Source of the DNA: Cryphonectria parasitica EP155
Taxonomy: Eukaryota; Ascomycota; Sordariomycetes; Diaporthales; Cryphonectriaceae
Assembly: GCF_011745365.1 (NCBI RefSeq)
Contig: NW_024468916.1
Coordinates: forward strand, 1,657,630-1,721,629
Direction of reading: 5' to 3'
Length of the DNA stretch: 64,000 bases
Shown here: piece after piece, positions 1 to 8,898 of the stretch
How the letters are laid out: the number at the start of each line of letters is the position of its first letter
Position numbering within the stretch: position 1 is the first letter of the stretch
Notes under the pieces: model-generated
What the model saw: the letters and a program-made list of their open reading frames with translations, nothing else
Told to the model about the DNA's origin: nothing
The model's database searches: none
Made by a program: the position numbers and the translations under genes

Positions 1-628
1 CTCGCCGCGGATGTAGATATAGGCAGCAGTAGCGTTCATGGCGCGGCCGGCGACGAGACAGCCTTCGACCAGCTTGTGGGGGTCCTTGCGCATGATCTCA
101 CGGTCCTTGCAGGTGCCGGGCTCACCCTCGTCTGCGTTGACGACTAGGTAGCGGGGTTTCTTATCGTTCTCCCATCCCTTAGGGTTCATGAAAGACTATG
201 ATAGAGACAGCAGCCGTCAGTATGTGGGGATGGCTTTTCAAAGTATGCTTCTTGATCATTCAGTATCGATAAGACTTTCGACGTACCCATTTCAGCCCCG
301 AAGGGAAACCAGCGCCTCCTCTTCCCCGCAGACCCGACGCCTTGATCTCGCCAATGATCCAGTCGTGGCCCTTGAGCAGGATCTCCTTCGTCTTGTGCCA
401 GTCTCCCATCTTCTTCGCGTGCTTCAGGTCGGGCGGGTAGCGGCCGTACAGGTTCTGGAAGATGCGGTCCTGGTCCTTGAGCCCGCCGTAGTGCCTCTTT
501 GGTGGGCCATCTTGGACGGTCGCGAAGCCTCGGGCTTGCTGCTGCGTGCCGGTCGCTGCGGGCGCCACAACCCTCGAGAGGGTCTGGGCGGAGACCTTTG
601 TGGTCGGTGCTGCTGTCCTTGATAACAT
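1..628 (-). CDS. nuo51: NADH:ubiquinone oxidoreductase 51-kDa flavoprotein subunit (complex I), 5' part
   Basis: This subunit binds NADH, FMN and an Fe-S cluster in the peripheral arm of mitochondrial complex I. Exon 1 is 628..287 (114 codons) and exon 2 runs from 195 off the window edge. The intron 286..196 begins GTACGT, has an ACTGAC branch site and ends CATAG. Residues 1-36 look like a mitochondrial presequence (Arg/Ser/Thr/Ala rich, then ARGFATVQ). Family landmarks follow: the [12 protein letters not shown] block, the nucleotide-binding glycine motif [16 protein letters not shown] at the end of exon 1, and [14 protein letters not shown] in exon 2. The start at 628 is preferred because it puts a presequence before the conserved block; an in-frame ATG at 718 would add an unneeded 30 residues. 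The C-terminal two thirds, including the Fe-S ligands, lie outside the window. It is divergent from the dynactin gene. Confidence 0.96.
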
Positions 629-1271
629 CGTGAAGAGATGATGCTTGCCCGGGCGAGCGGTGTCGGTTTGCCAATTGGCGGCAAGTTGTGTCGTCGTGAA
701 GGGCAATGAGAGCGGCAATTGGGAAAGTCAACGAAGTGTCGAGGTGTAGCGGGTCTCTTTTGGTAACTGCTCGGGTGTGATTGGACAAGAGAGCTTGATG
801 CAGAGACCTTGTGTATCTGCTTAGCAGACTTGAGCGTGTGTGTAGTGGGTAAATGCTAGTACAGTGAGAACCAGGGTGGCAAGCTCCGTTCGTCGCTCTA
901 TGTCATAGATTTTCGGCATCGGTACGTACAGTACGTACCGCAGTACCAGACCCCTTGGACTGGCTGAGCGCGCTCTGCGAAGCCAATGCCAGGGTCTCGC
1001 GACGAACCTCCGAGACTGCGCGATGCAGCACAACCTATGCGTTGTGGAGGTTTGAGTTTTGACATTCGCTTGGAAGCAGTCAACACGACCGAACAGAACT
1101 ACTCATCTCGGGTAGGCCCTTCATATGGCCGTCAACAAAGAGCCAGCCACGCGATCATGACCCGATTCTAAACAACCCATCAGGCTAACGATACGCGAAG
1201 CTTCAAGGCTTAGCCACCAAGGCGTCCTTTTCCCCTCCTCTTCCTCCTTCGGCCGTGTAACGACCACCACG
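629..1271. promoter_or_regulatory. Divergent promoter between complex I and dynactin genes
   Basis: This 643-nt spacer must hold the promoters and 5' leaders of both flanking genes. Its most striking element is a perfect inverted repeat at 920-940, listed separately. No other gene is seen. Confidence 0.7.
920..940. promoter_or_regulatory. Perfect 10-bp-arm palindrome in the divergent promoter
   Basis: Arms CGGTACGTAC (920-929) and GTACGTACCG (931-940) are exact reverse complements around a single A at 930. The outer triplets read CGG...CCG with 15 nt between them, the everted/inverted layout bound by many Zn2Cys6 dimers. A binding role is inference only. Confidence 0.55.
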
Positions 1272-2028
1272 ATGTCTTCCTCCACCGCCTCCGCCACCAA
1301 ACGCCACTCTATCCTCCCACCCCTCCGAGACTCCGGCCCCAAAGCCCCCGTCCGCTTCTCCTCCTCCCTCGTCATCGCCGACTCCGCCATCCTGACGGGC
1401 ACCCACACCATCACCCTCCGCACCGAGAGCCTCGTCCACCCGCGGGCCAAGATCGAGTCCCAGATCGGTCCCATCGACGTCGGGAAGCGATGTATCGTGC
1501 AGGAGCGAACACACGTCGGCGCTGTTGCTGCTGCTGCTACCGCCCCCGAGGCTGGTAGCGTCGGCGTCGCGGCCGACGAGGCGCAGGGCGTGACCATATA
1601 TGATTACTGCACCGTACAAGCCGGCGCGGTCGTCGAGGCCGGTGGGACGGTGGTGGGTGAGGGGACCTTGGTGGGTGTTGGCGCGAGGGTTGGGAGGGGC
1701 GCCAGGATTGGGAATGTGAGTTGGCTCCAAAAGAAGTTCTCCCCCCAATATAGATGAAGCTCCTGTGCGCCATGTGCTGCTGGTCTGGTAATGGTGGGAA
1801 GCGTTCCCCGACGCTGACATGAAAATTTACCTATGCTAGTGGTGTACTATCTCCCCACGAACGATTGTCCCCCCAGGCACGCAGATTGACGACTTCACCG
1901 TTGTCTTTAGCAACGGCCAACAGCGGCGCGACAGGCGAGATGTGAAGGACATCAGGAAGAGGCAGCAGATCAGGCAGCTGGAGGTGCTGCAGAAGTTGAT
2001 ACCCAGCAATCCGGCAAAGTTTGGATGA
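1272..2028 (+). CDS. Dynactin subunit 6 (p27), left-handed beta-helix protein
   Basis: Predicted 210 residues. The protein belongs to the p25/p27 pointed-end complex of dynactin, which adapts cytoplasmic dynein to cargo on microtubules. Exon 1 is 1272..1715 and exon 2 is 1840..2028. The intron 1716..1839 (124 nt) starts GTGAGT, has GCTGAC at about 1814-1819 and ends CTAG; phase is 0. Exon 1 shows hexapeptide-style left-handed beta-helix turns (IADSAILTG, VHPRAKIESQIGPIDVGKRC, GTVVGEGTLVGVGARVGRGARIGN). Exon 2 supplies the typical C-terminus: TISPRTIVPPGTQIDDFTVV, then a basic/helical tail ending LQKLIPSNPAKFG. Without the second exon the frame stops at 1757 inside the intron. A poorly conserved Ala-rich loop (about residues 79-93) interrupts the helix. 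Some other bacterial-type hexapeptide acyltransferase is unlikely because the p27 tail is present. Confidence 0.88.
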
Positions 2029-2656
2029 AAGTCTGTCTTTTATACAGATCGAATCCAAAAATTCAGCATTCCTACAACAGAAAGGTTTTGCCATCAGGGC
2101 TGCCGTGGGCCGGAGGGCTTCTCATTGTGACGAGGTTCCAGTCAGGCACACCGATCCGTTCGAGACAGGAGAGCCTGCCTCAGTCCTACTCTACCCACGG
2201 CCAACCTGGATAACGCACTGCATAGTGGCAGCAAGTGCTTCGCACAGAAGGGTACAGAGGCTTTCGGCGGTACCCAAGCATCCTCCTTCGCGGCAATGGG
2301 ATACAAGAGGACACTCTGCACAAGGCTCCTAGCAGATTTTCTACATCGGGTCAATTCTCAAGCAGAGCTCTGACATGTCCAGGCTATCGGGAAGTGCAAT
2401 GCCGTTTGACAAAGATGAAATGGCACTATATAGAATTGCCAAGAAATTGATAGGTATTCATTCAATCTGGAGTCTACCTGACGCCGTCGCATCCTTTTTT
2501 CCCCCGTGCCGATGCCATTGTCCAGCCCTTAATGTGAAAGTGTATGTACAAGTCCCAGAATCACTTTATCAATACATATATAATGACCGCAGTCTTCCCA
2601 ATGCAATGTATTCCCTGTCCATGCCATGCGCCAAACAGATCAAAGTCCAGAGGAGC
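2029..2656. other. Convergent 3' spacer
   Basis: This 628-nt spacer lies between the converging dynactin and flavoprotein genes and should contain both 3' UTRs. I see no supported gene; the short ORFs here are unremarkable. Confidence 0.6.
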
Positions 2657-4525
2657 TCACAGCTCCCTCGGGGTCATCCAGGCTGTGGTGCCAATCCCTA
2701 AATTCAGACCGTGCTCGGCCCACCACCGCCGGATATTCGTCTGGTCCCCAAAGGCATCCTCCAGCGCCTCCTCTATGTCCATCATGCGGTATTCCACCTT
2801 CTTGGCCCGCCGGCCGTCCATGCCCGGCAGTTCGCCATGCGAGTACTTGACCCACCAGTCCAGCACCCCAATATGCGAGTACAGCGTCGGCTCCGTCAGG
2901 ATCTGTATATCGAACGTGATCTTGTCGTCACCCTTTAGCTCGCGCCACAGCTCCAGCACGCCAACCTGCCCGTACCGGCTCGCCTGCTTGCACACCTGCT
3001 CCTCGTGGGCAAACCGCAGACCGCTGCCGACCCACCAGCGGATGACGTCGAGGCTGCCGTATTGTGCGGCGGCGAGGATGGACTTGCCGGGCTTGAGCTC
3101 CATCTCGTCCTTGCTCTCACGGTACGTGGTGCGCCACCAGTCCAGCACATCGATGTGGCCACGAGCCGAGGCCTGCTCGAGCGAGGTGTGCGTGTACTTG
3201 ATCGGCAGTCCAGAACGAGCCCACCACCGAAGAATATGCACATAGCCGTGCTTGGAGGCGACATCGACGGCTTCGGCATCGTACTGCTTCTCGAGGAAGG
3301 AAGGCGACGTGAGCCACCAGTCGAGGATCTCGGTTCGGGGGAAATACGCCGAGGCTTTGGTGGGGATCGTCTTGCCGTCGAAGCACTTGAACATGTGTGG
3401 GCAGTTCTTCTCGATGTAGCGCAGGGCATCAATCAAGGTAAACTTGAAGATGAGCTTGGTGGCCAGGGCGGACAGCTCACGGAAACACTCGGGCGCCTCG
3501 GAGAGCTTCTTGCAGATGGCCTGCGTGTTCGCCGAGAGGAGTGTCCACTCAAGCTCGTGCTGGAAGACTGAGACTGGATCGTTCGGGTTGCGCGGCTCCG
3601 GGCGCCAGCCCTGTTGTGTGGGCATGGGGAGCTGGGTATAGACGCCGCACGCCTGGGCGAGCTCCCAGTCCCCAGCATACTCAAAGATGATGCTCCACAG
3701 CTCCGAGGGTAACTTGGCCAGCCTCCTGAAGCCGCTGCGTGTGCCGTGCTCCCCAACCGTGGTGTCGAATTGATTCTGTGTCGTGGTGTCGACATCGTGA
3801 CCAAGTGACAGGAGATCGGATTGGTTCTTGATGACAGACAGCACTTCGTTCAGGCCGTTCCATTGGACAATCTTCTTCGGTTGTGCCTTGGTCGGCGACT
3901 CCGTCATATCATAATGCCATTGTATGGCCGGCAGGACCCTGACCCATGTATATTTCCTGTAGAGCTTGCTCATCTGTTTCTTGGTGACGGGGTTCTCCCA
4001 CTCGTGTATCGACATGCCCGGGACCAAGAGGATCCTCTTGGACGTGTCCCAGCTCCTCAAGACCTCGAGCAAGAAGGTATCCGCGATGCCATGAATCATC
4101 TTGGCTAGATTGTCGGCGGTGATAGGTGCCAGCACCAACAGATCCGCCCACTCCACCAGCTCGTACGCCTTGGAATGCAGCGCCTCGGTCTCCTTGGAGA
4201 ACGCACCCGCGTCCCCTGTGTTGAAGGTCTTGTTCTGATAACAGACAATCTCTTGGGCGAGCCGGTGCGTCATGTCGTCGACGATAGCCTTTACAGTAAT
4301 CTGGGGGTCTTTGGAGAGGCGGACTGCTATGGTCTGGGCCCAGGCAACGTCTCTAGACCCATTGGCGGCCACGATCAGTCTGAGTTTTCGGGGTCGCTGC
4401 ATCTCGTTGATGGACACGCCGGAGCCAAGTCTGGAAAAGTTGGGCGGTTGGAATTTCTTCGTAACAGAGAAGGGTGGTGGCTCGTCCGCCGAGGCCGAGC
4501 CTTCTGCTGCTGATGTGGAGGCCAT
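2657..4525 (-). CDS. PPC decarboxylase-like flavoprotein fused to F-box-like and ankyrin-like repeats
   Basis: Single-exon, 622 residues, started at 4525 because the upstream 28 codons are not domain-like. Residues 47-235 match the HFCD flavoprotein family (phosphopantothenoylcysteine decarboxylase/Hal3): IVAANGSRDVAW near the phosphate-binding loop, then WADLLVLAPITADNLAK (126-142) and a family-like segment to SWDTSK. The family's PxMNxxMW substrate motif appears as PGMSIHEW (169-176), so its Asn is replaced by Ser, and the usual active-site His does not align cleanly (His117 lies about three residues early). Residues 270-296 (KLPSELWSIIFEYAGDW) look like an F-box. Residues 398-605 hold about seven ankyrin-like repeats, most closing in LDWW, LRWW or IRWW. 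The protein is therefore more likely an FMN-binding sensor or adaptor than an active decarboxylase; that is inference. Confidence 0.8.
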   Translation of the reverse strand: MASTSAAEGSASADEPPPFSVTKKFQPPNFSRLGSGVSINEMQRPRKLRLIVAANGSRDVAWAQTIAVRLSKDPQITVKAIVDDMTHRLAQEIVCYQNKTFNTGDAGAFSKETEALHSKAYELVEWADLLVLAPITADNLAKMIHGIADTFLLEVLRSWDTSKRILLVPGMSIHEWENPVTKKQMSKLYRKYTWVRVLPAIQWHYDMTESPTKAQPKKIVQWNGLNEVLSVIKNQSDLLSLGHDVDTTTQNQFDTTVGEHGTRSGFRRLAKLPSELWSIIFEYAGDWELAQACGVYTQLPMPTQQGWRPEPRNPNDPVSVFQHELEWTLLSANTQAICKKLSEAPECFRELSALATKLIFKFTLIDALRYIEKNCPHMFKCFDGKTIPTKASAYFPRTEILDWWLTSPSFLEKQYDAEAVDVASKHGYVHILRWWARSGLPIKYTHTSLEQASARGHIDVLDWWRTTYRESKDEMELKPGKSILAAAQYGSLDVIRWWVGSGLRFAHEEQVCKQASRYGQVGVLELWRELKGDDKITFDIQILTEPTLYSHIGVLDWWVKYSHGELPGMDGRRAKKVEYRMMDIEEALEDAFGDQTNIRRWWAEHGLNLGIGTTAWMTPREL

Positions 4526-5684
4526 TTGGGATGGAATAAATACTGTCAGGTCCAGAGGGTAGATATTGGTCCTGCAGGGAAAAGTCGATAGAGAGGGTCT
4601 CCCCTTCAAACCCGTAAAATTCCTCGACCGACAATGACTGACATCAGACCTGGAGGCGCGTGTCAGGATTTGAGTGGGGGAGCTGAACAGGGTCGAGGGG
4701 ATAGCCCGTTGTCCAACGTGTCGTCGGTCGCTTCCGGCGCTGTACTGTAGGACAAATAAGGGCTGGGAGTTAATTCAATTGATATTTGATCAGCGACTCA
4801 AGGCAATCGGAACTCTGCGCCGAGGGGGGGCGAAGAATCGAGACGGCTGATGGTGGACCAAACTCGCGATGACGTTGAAAGGTCTTAGAGGGGCGGCTGA
4901 GGTCCAACGATTCTCCCTCGAAAGAGCAACTGTTCTCCGAAGCGTCTTCGTGTCAGGAGTCTCTAATAAGGTAGGGGGTTTTGTTCGTTTCGCCTGATAC
5001 TCTTTCAGGATGCGAGAGTGAGAAGGGTCGGTGAGGGATAGGAGAGAAGAGTGGACGTCCAGGTAATTCGACAAAGACAATGGCACGATGTTGAAACCCG
5101 ACTTTTCCTTCATGTAAAAGTTGGGCCGTGACAAGGGGACCTAGGCCTCACATGCCCGTCAACCTGGCATTAAAATGGCCCCTGCCCAATCGCCTTGGGG
5201 CTATTTGACCGCTTTCAGGAGGGTGCCACATTACACGGGAGAGCCCACATCTGCCACCTCTTTAGCGCGCTCGACTGCCAGATTTAGCGGCAGCTCCCTC
5301 GCCCGCCACACAGCCCCGAGGGACCGCTGAGGGCTGGCTTTTGACGACACTTCAACTTTTGTGTGCTCATCATCAAGGGAAACCATATCAAGAGCTCTTA
5401 CTCCTAATGAATGAGCCCCTATAAATCAGAATCAATAGAGGCCCGTTGACTCTGCCCCTGGCTTTCTTCATTTTTCTTCTATTATGCCTCGAAGAGGTAT
5501 CCGTGGCACCGTCGCATTTATGTCATCTTACGTTGGACTCGACTGACGTGTTCAACATCTCTTGGTCGAATGCACCTTTTATTGGTTTCACATAAAAGTA
5601 ATATCTCGGCCTGTTGTGGGACAGAACATAGGCACAAGGCAGCTGTTGCCAACAACAACGACAAAGCATAATTCAATAATAGGA
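4526..5684. other. Intergenic spacer, promoter of the flavoprotein fusion
   Basis: 1,159 nt between two minus-strand genes. It contains the upstream region of the flavoprotein gene and the 3' flank of the dioxygenase-like gene. An ORF at 4790-5134 on the minus strand has no recognisable features. No RNA gene is seen. Confidence 0.5.
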
Positions 5685-6609
5685 CTAGCTCTTCTTCTCC
5701 CTCTCCTCCAATTCCTTCTGCCTCAAAACATACATCATGCTCAGATCCAGCGGCACCTTCTCACCCATCCAAGTTGCTCTCTGCGTATGGTCTCGAATCG
5801 CACTCTCCCATTCCAACCCTTCCTCGTCCGCTAGCACCAGCATTTACAGTCAGCATCCACTCTCGTTTTCTACGCTCGCGTTGAGTAAAAAGAAAATATT
5901 TTTAATATAAACAACCCCCTTCAAAGAATGAAAATACGATGTATGATTCCTTTCACTTACTGTTCGGATGGACGAGCACCGACAAAGGCCCACGCCAAAC
6001 GCTCAGCCAGGGGACGAAGGCGCCAAACTGGGCGGGCGTGAACAGGTTCACCTCAAACATCGCATATGGATGTGGACCAACAGGCTATTTGTCGTCTGCG
6101 TAAGTATTGATCGGCTTCCAGAGGAAGAAAAGAAGAACAAAAAAGAAGAAAAAGGACATACCTTGTCCCAAAACTTATAGATGCGTAACTCGGGAACTGC
6201 ATAGGACTTTGATTTTAGACCAGGTCCAGGCAGGTGAGAAGTCTACAGGAAGAGTCATGACTTACACTCCCTTCGAATCCTGTCATAGAGCTGCCGTGCA
6301 TAGTCCATCTGCGATGTTGTGTAGTAAACGTGGATGTCGCTGCGCAGTTTCATTCTCCTCGATCAGCACTTGTAACTCGGTGTGTAAGAGACACAGCCCA
6401 ACCCTCACCCATGCAGGTTCTACTCACAAGCCGCCCCTACGTCCTTTGCTCAGAGGATCGATAAAGGTTTCATAGGCCTTGCTTAGGACGCCCGTCTCTG
6501 GGTTCTTCAGGCTCTTGCCATCCTCGGCCTTCTCCTCGGGCAGCGGAGGTGCGTTTTCGTATCCGGCTGCCGGCGAGGGGAATGTGTATGTTGCAAAGTG
6601 CGTCGTCAT
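5685..6609 (-). CDS. DOPA 4,5-dioxygenase family protein
   Basis: Predicted 186 residues from five exons: 6609..6428, 6339..6266, 6196..6162, 6084..5961 and 5830..5685. All four introns are GT-AG and every junction keeps frame. The product matches the DOPA_dioxygen family, whose studied members open the aromatic ring of DOPA extradiol-fashion, as in betalain and fungal pigment routes. Seen directly: FDIHVYY (61-67), an ARQLYDRIRREFPELRIYKFWDKPVGPHPYAMFEV run (75-109), LFTPAQFGAFVPWL, SVLVHPNT (132-139) and DHTQRATWMGEKVPLDL. His64, His102, His136 and His153 are candidate metal or acid/base residues. Length is normal for the family. Most fungal members are uncharacterised, so the substrate is unknown; cytosolic location is assumed because no signal peptide is visible. 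Downstream of the methyltransferase on the same strand. Confidence 0.9.
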
Positions 6610-7223
6610 CTTGGTCTTTTTTTTTTTAAGAGACTTCGTGTCTATAATCGATTGTTGGAATATAAACTGGTGACAGATGTGAAAATGGTGAATGACTGTT
6701 AGACTTTATATTCGTCAGGTCTTTTTGAAATATGATCTGCAGACCGCCTACCCGAGACGTGAGATGTCGTCTTGTTTCCCCACAGTTTGCTCGCTCGGCA
6801 CTTTCGGAACATTGACTTTCTGGGCACTGTAGTACTGAGGCGGTCCAGAGAGGGGCTGTTTGTCAGCGTCCCAATAAGCAGCCTCTCAGGGTTTCAAATG
6901 CTTGGAAATGTATATTGCCAAATTTAAACACACCCTTCAACTTTATAATACTCGTGAACGCAGTTTTGGGGCTGTATTGCAGTATCACTCTAATCTTCTT
7001 GTTCGCACTGATTTCTACCTTACAATAGCATGCATACCTACTGTTACTGTTTTCTCGAGCAGCATTTTCAAAAAATCTGTTGGACAGCTCAGAGGAGAAA
7101 TCACTCCCAGCTGGCTAATAATGACCAAGGCTTAATTACTGTACTGTGTATCGTTTCTGATAGCCAGACTCGCACAAGATCACTCCTACCAACAACTGAA
7201 TGATGCAATATATCTGCTGGCAT
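6610..7223. other. Promoter region of the dioxygenase-like gene
   Basis: 614 nt containing the promoter and leader of the dioxygenase-like gene and the 3' flank of the methyltransferase. A T-rich run of 12 lies just upstream of the dioxygenase start (about 6617-6628). Nothing else is recognised. Confidence 0.5.
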
Positions 7224-8203
7224 CTAAGTGCGCCATGCAACAAATCTGCTGTACCTGGTCGTGTCAGCTGGCAGATAGCTATACCCCGGCGGCATCTTCC
7301 CCAGCATCTCAACCTCGACCCGCCATCTCGTCCCCGTCTCCTTTCCGACCTTATCCCACAACTTCTGAAAACTATTCTGGTCGTGCAGGTATTTCTCCTC
7401 AGCAGCAGACTCGTGCACCTCTCGCGCCCCGGGCTGTAGCGACCCAATCTGTCTCCCAAAGACGAATGCCTTCTTTTTCTCCTCTTCCTCCGCCCCACCG
7501 CCGCGCAGCATCCTCGCCACTCTGATCCCGATCCTGGCCTGTGCGTCCCAGCCGAACAGGTGAAAGAGATTCGCCGCATGAACAATCGAGACCCTCCCAT
7601 CCAGCCGAGACAGTACCGCCTCATCCGGGTCCAGCACATCCCCCGCCACAAACGTCACCGCCGCCGCCTCGTCCTCTCCGCCCAGCACGTCCCGATCTCG
7701 GAACAGCTCGAACCCCAGCTCCATCAGCTCGGGCCGCAGGTCGGATGCGCAGAGCCTCGCGGGAGGAACACCAGCGGATGCGAGCTGGCGGATGTTCTGG
7801 CCCAGGCCACAGCCCAGGTCAAGGAGGACGTCGTGCGAGCCTGGCGCCACCAGTCGGGACACGGCGAGATGGTAGTTTGGGTCGGCCTCGAGGAGGCGGA
7901 TTCTAGTGAAGCCCCAGAGGCCGAAGCCTGGGTAGGGCGCGATTGCGTAGGCTTGATCTCTCTGCGCTGACGTCAGCTTTTTCTTGATCTTGATTGTTCT
8001 TCGTCTTTTCTCCTTCTACTTCCTCTTGCCCCTTCTACTTGGACTCTGTGAAGGCCGACAGTGTCTGGAGAACGTACGATCTTGCAGATGTGAGAGTCGG
8101 TTTCCTCTACAGGTATGTGGCTATATTCTTGTAGGAACTGTTTGAAGGGGCCGATATCTGCTGGGAGCTCGGCCCTGTATCTCGACGAGGAGGAGAGGGC
8201 CAT
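7224..8203 (-). CDS. SAM-dependent methyltransferase, fungal secondary-metabolism type
   Basis: Predicted 287 residues from exons 8203..8078 and 7961..7224. The intron 8077..7962 starts GTACGT, has GCTGAC and ends GCGCAG; phase is 0. SAM-binding motif I is LLDLGCGLGQ (88-97), followed by the acidic second strand ASDLRPELMELG and, later, the FVAGDVLDPD region. The N-terminal block HICKIRDQAYAIAPYPGFGLW, which spans the splice junction, is the pattern seen before the methyltransferase fold in fungal polyketide/meroterpenoid O- or C-methyltransferases, and this supports the splice model. A plausible role is methylation of a small aromatic or polyketide product; the acceptor cannot be read from sequence. 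It lies between the DOPA dioxygenase-like gene and the GH43 gene, all on the minus strand. Confidence 0.85.
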
Positions 8204-8898
8204 GTTGGATGGACTGTAATTACTGATTGGCCTTCTGGAATATGATGGAGTGCTGTGAGATCTTCCGAGGAGAGAGGAAGCTGTTGTGACGAGGGCAATC
8301 TCACGCGTTGTTCAGAGCAAGTTGGGTGACTTTGCGCTAGTGACGCACACCTATCTATGGCTTGACACCTGCTCTCCCTGGAGTCACACTGTACTTCAGC
8401 CGGCACTTGGCGACCGACTAAGGAAAATAATATGTAGGCCGTAACCAACATTCACATTGTGGTGTTGAGAGTGGAAATTGAAAGCTACGATCATTGCTAC
8501 TTCTCATAAGTATTTTTCCTCTCAGAAAAAAGACGGATATGGCAGTATCCGTAATAAATATAGTAGTTCAAAAAAAATAATTGTAGCTGGGAGAAAGGAA
8601 GAGACAACGAAAAGAAGAGGGGGAAAAAGAGAGAGAAAAGGAGCCTTGTATTGAGAACCGTCTCAAGCCAAGTCTGTTTCTAAAGTTTTCTATGCTTTCT
8701 CTTTTCAAAAAATTAAAAATTATGGAAGGGGCAAGGGATGAGGAAGAAGAGCAAGAAAACTAAAAGGAATCCAAAAGTCCCGACCTCATATCATAGGAGC
8801 AATCATTTCATCGCAATGTTCCATGTCCACAAAGACAGAGTTCAGAAGTGCGTCAATTGCTGATAATTATGTACTTTATGCATGTACACAGGACTCTG
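8204..8898. other. Promoter region of the methyltransferase
   Basis: 695 nt of purine-rich, AT-leaning spacer with runs such as A8 near 8570 and GA-rich sequence at 8580-8650. It holds the methyltransferase promoter and the GH43 3' flank. No gene is seen. Confidence 0.5.
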
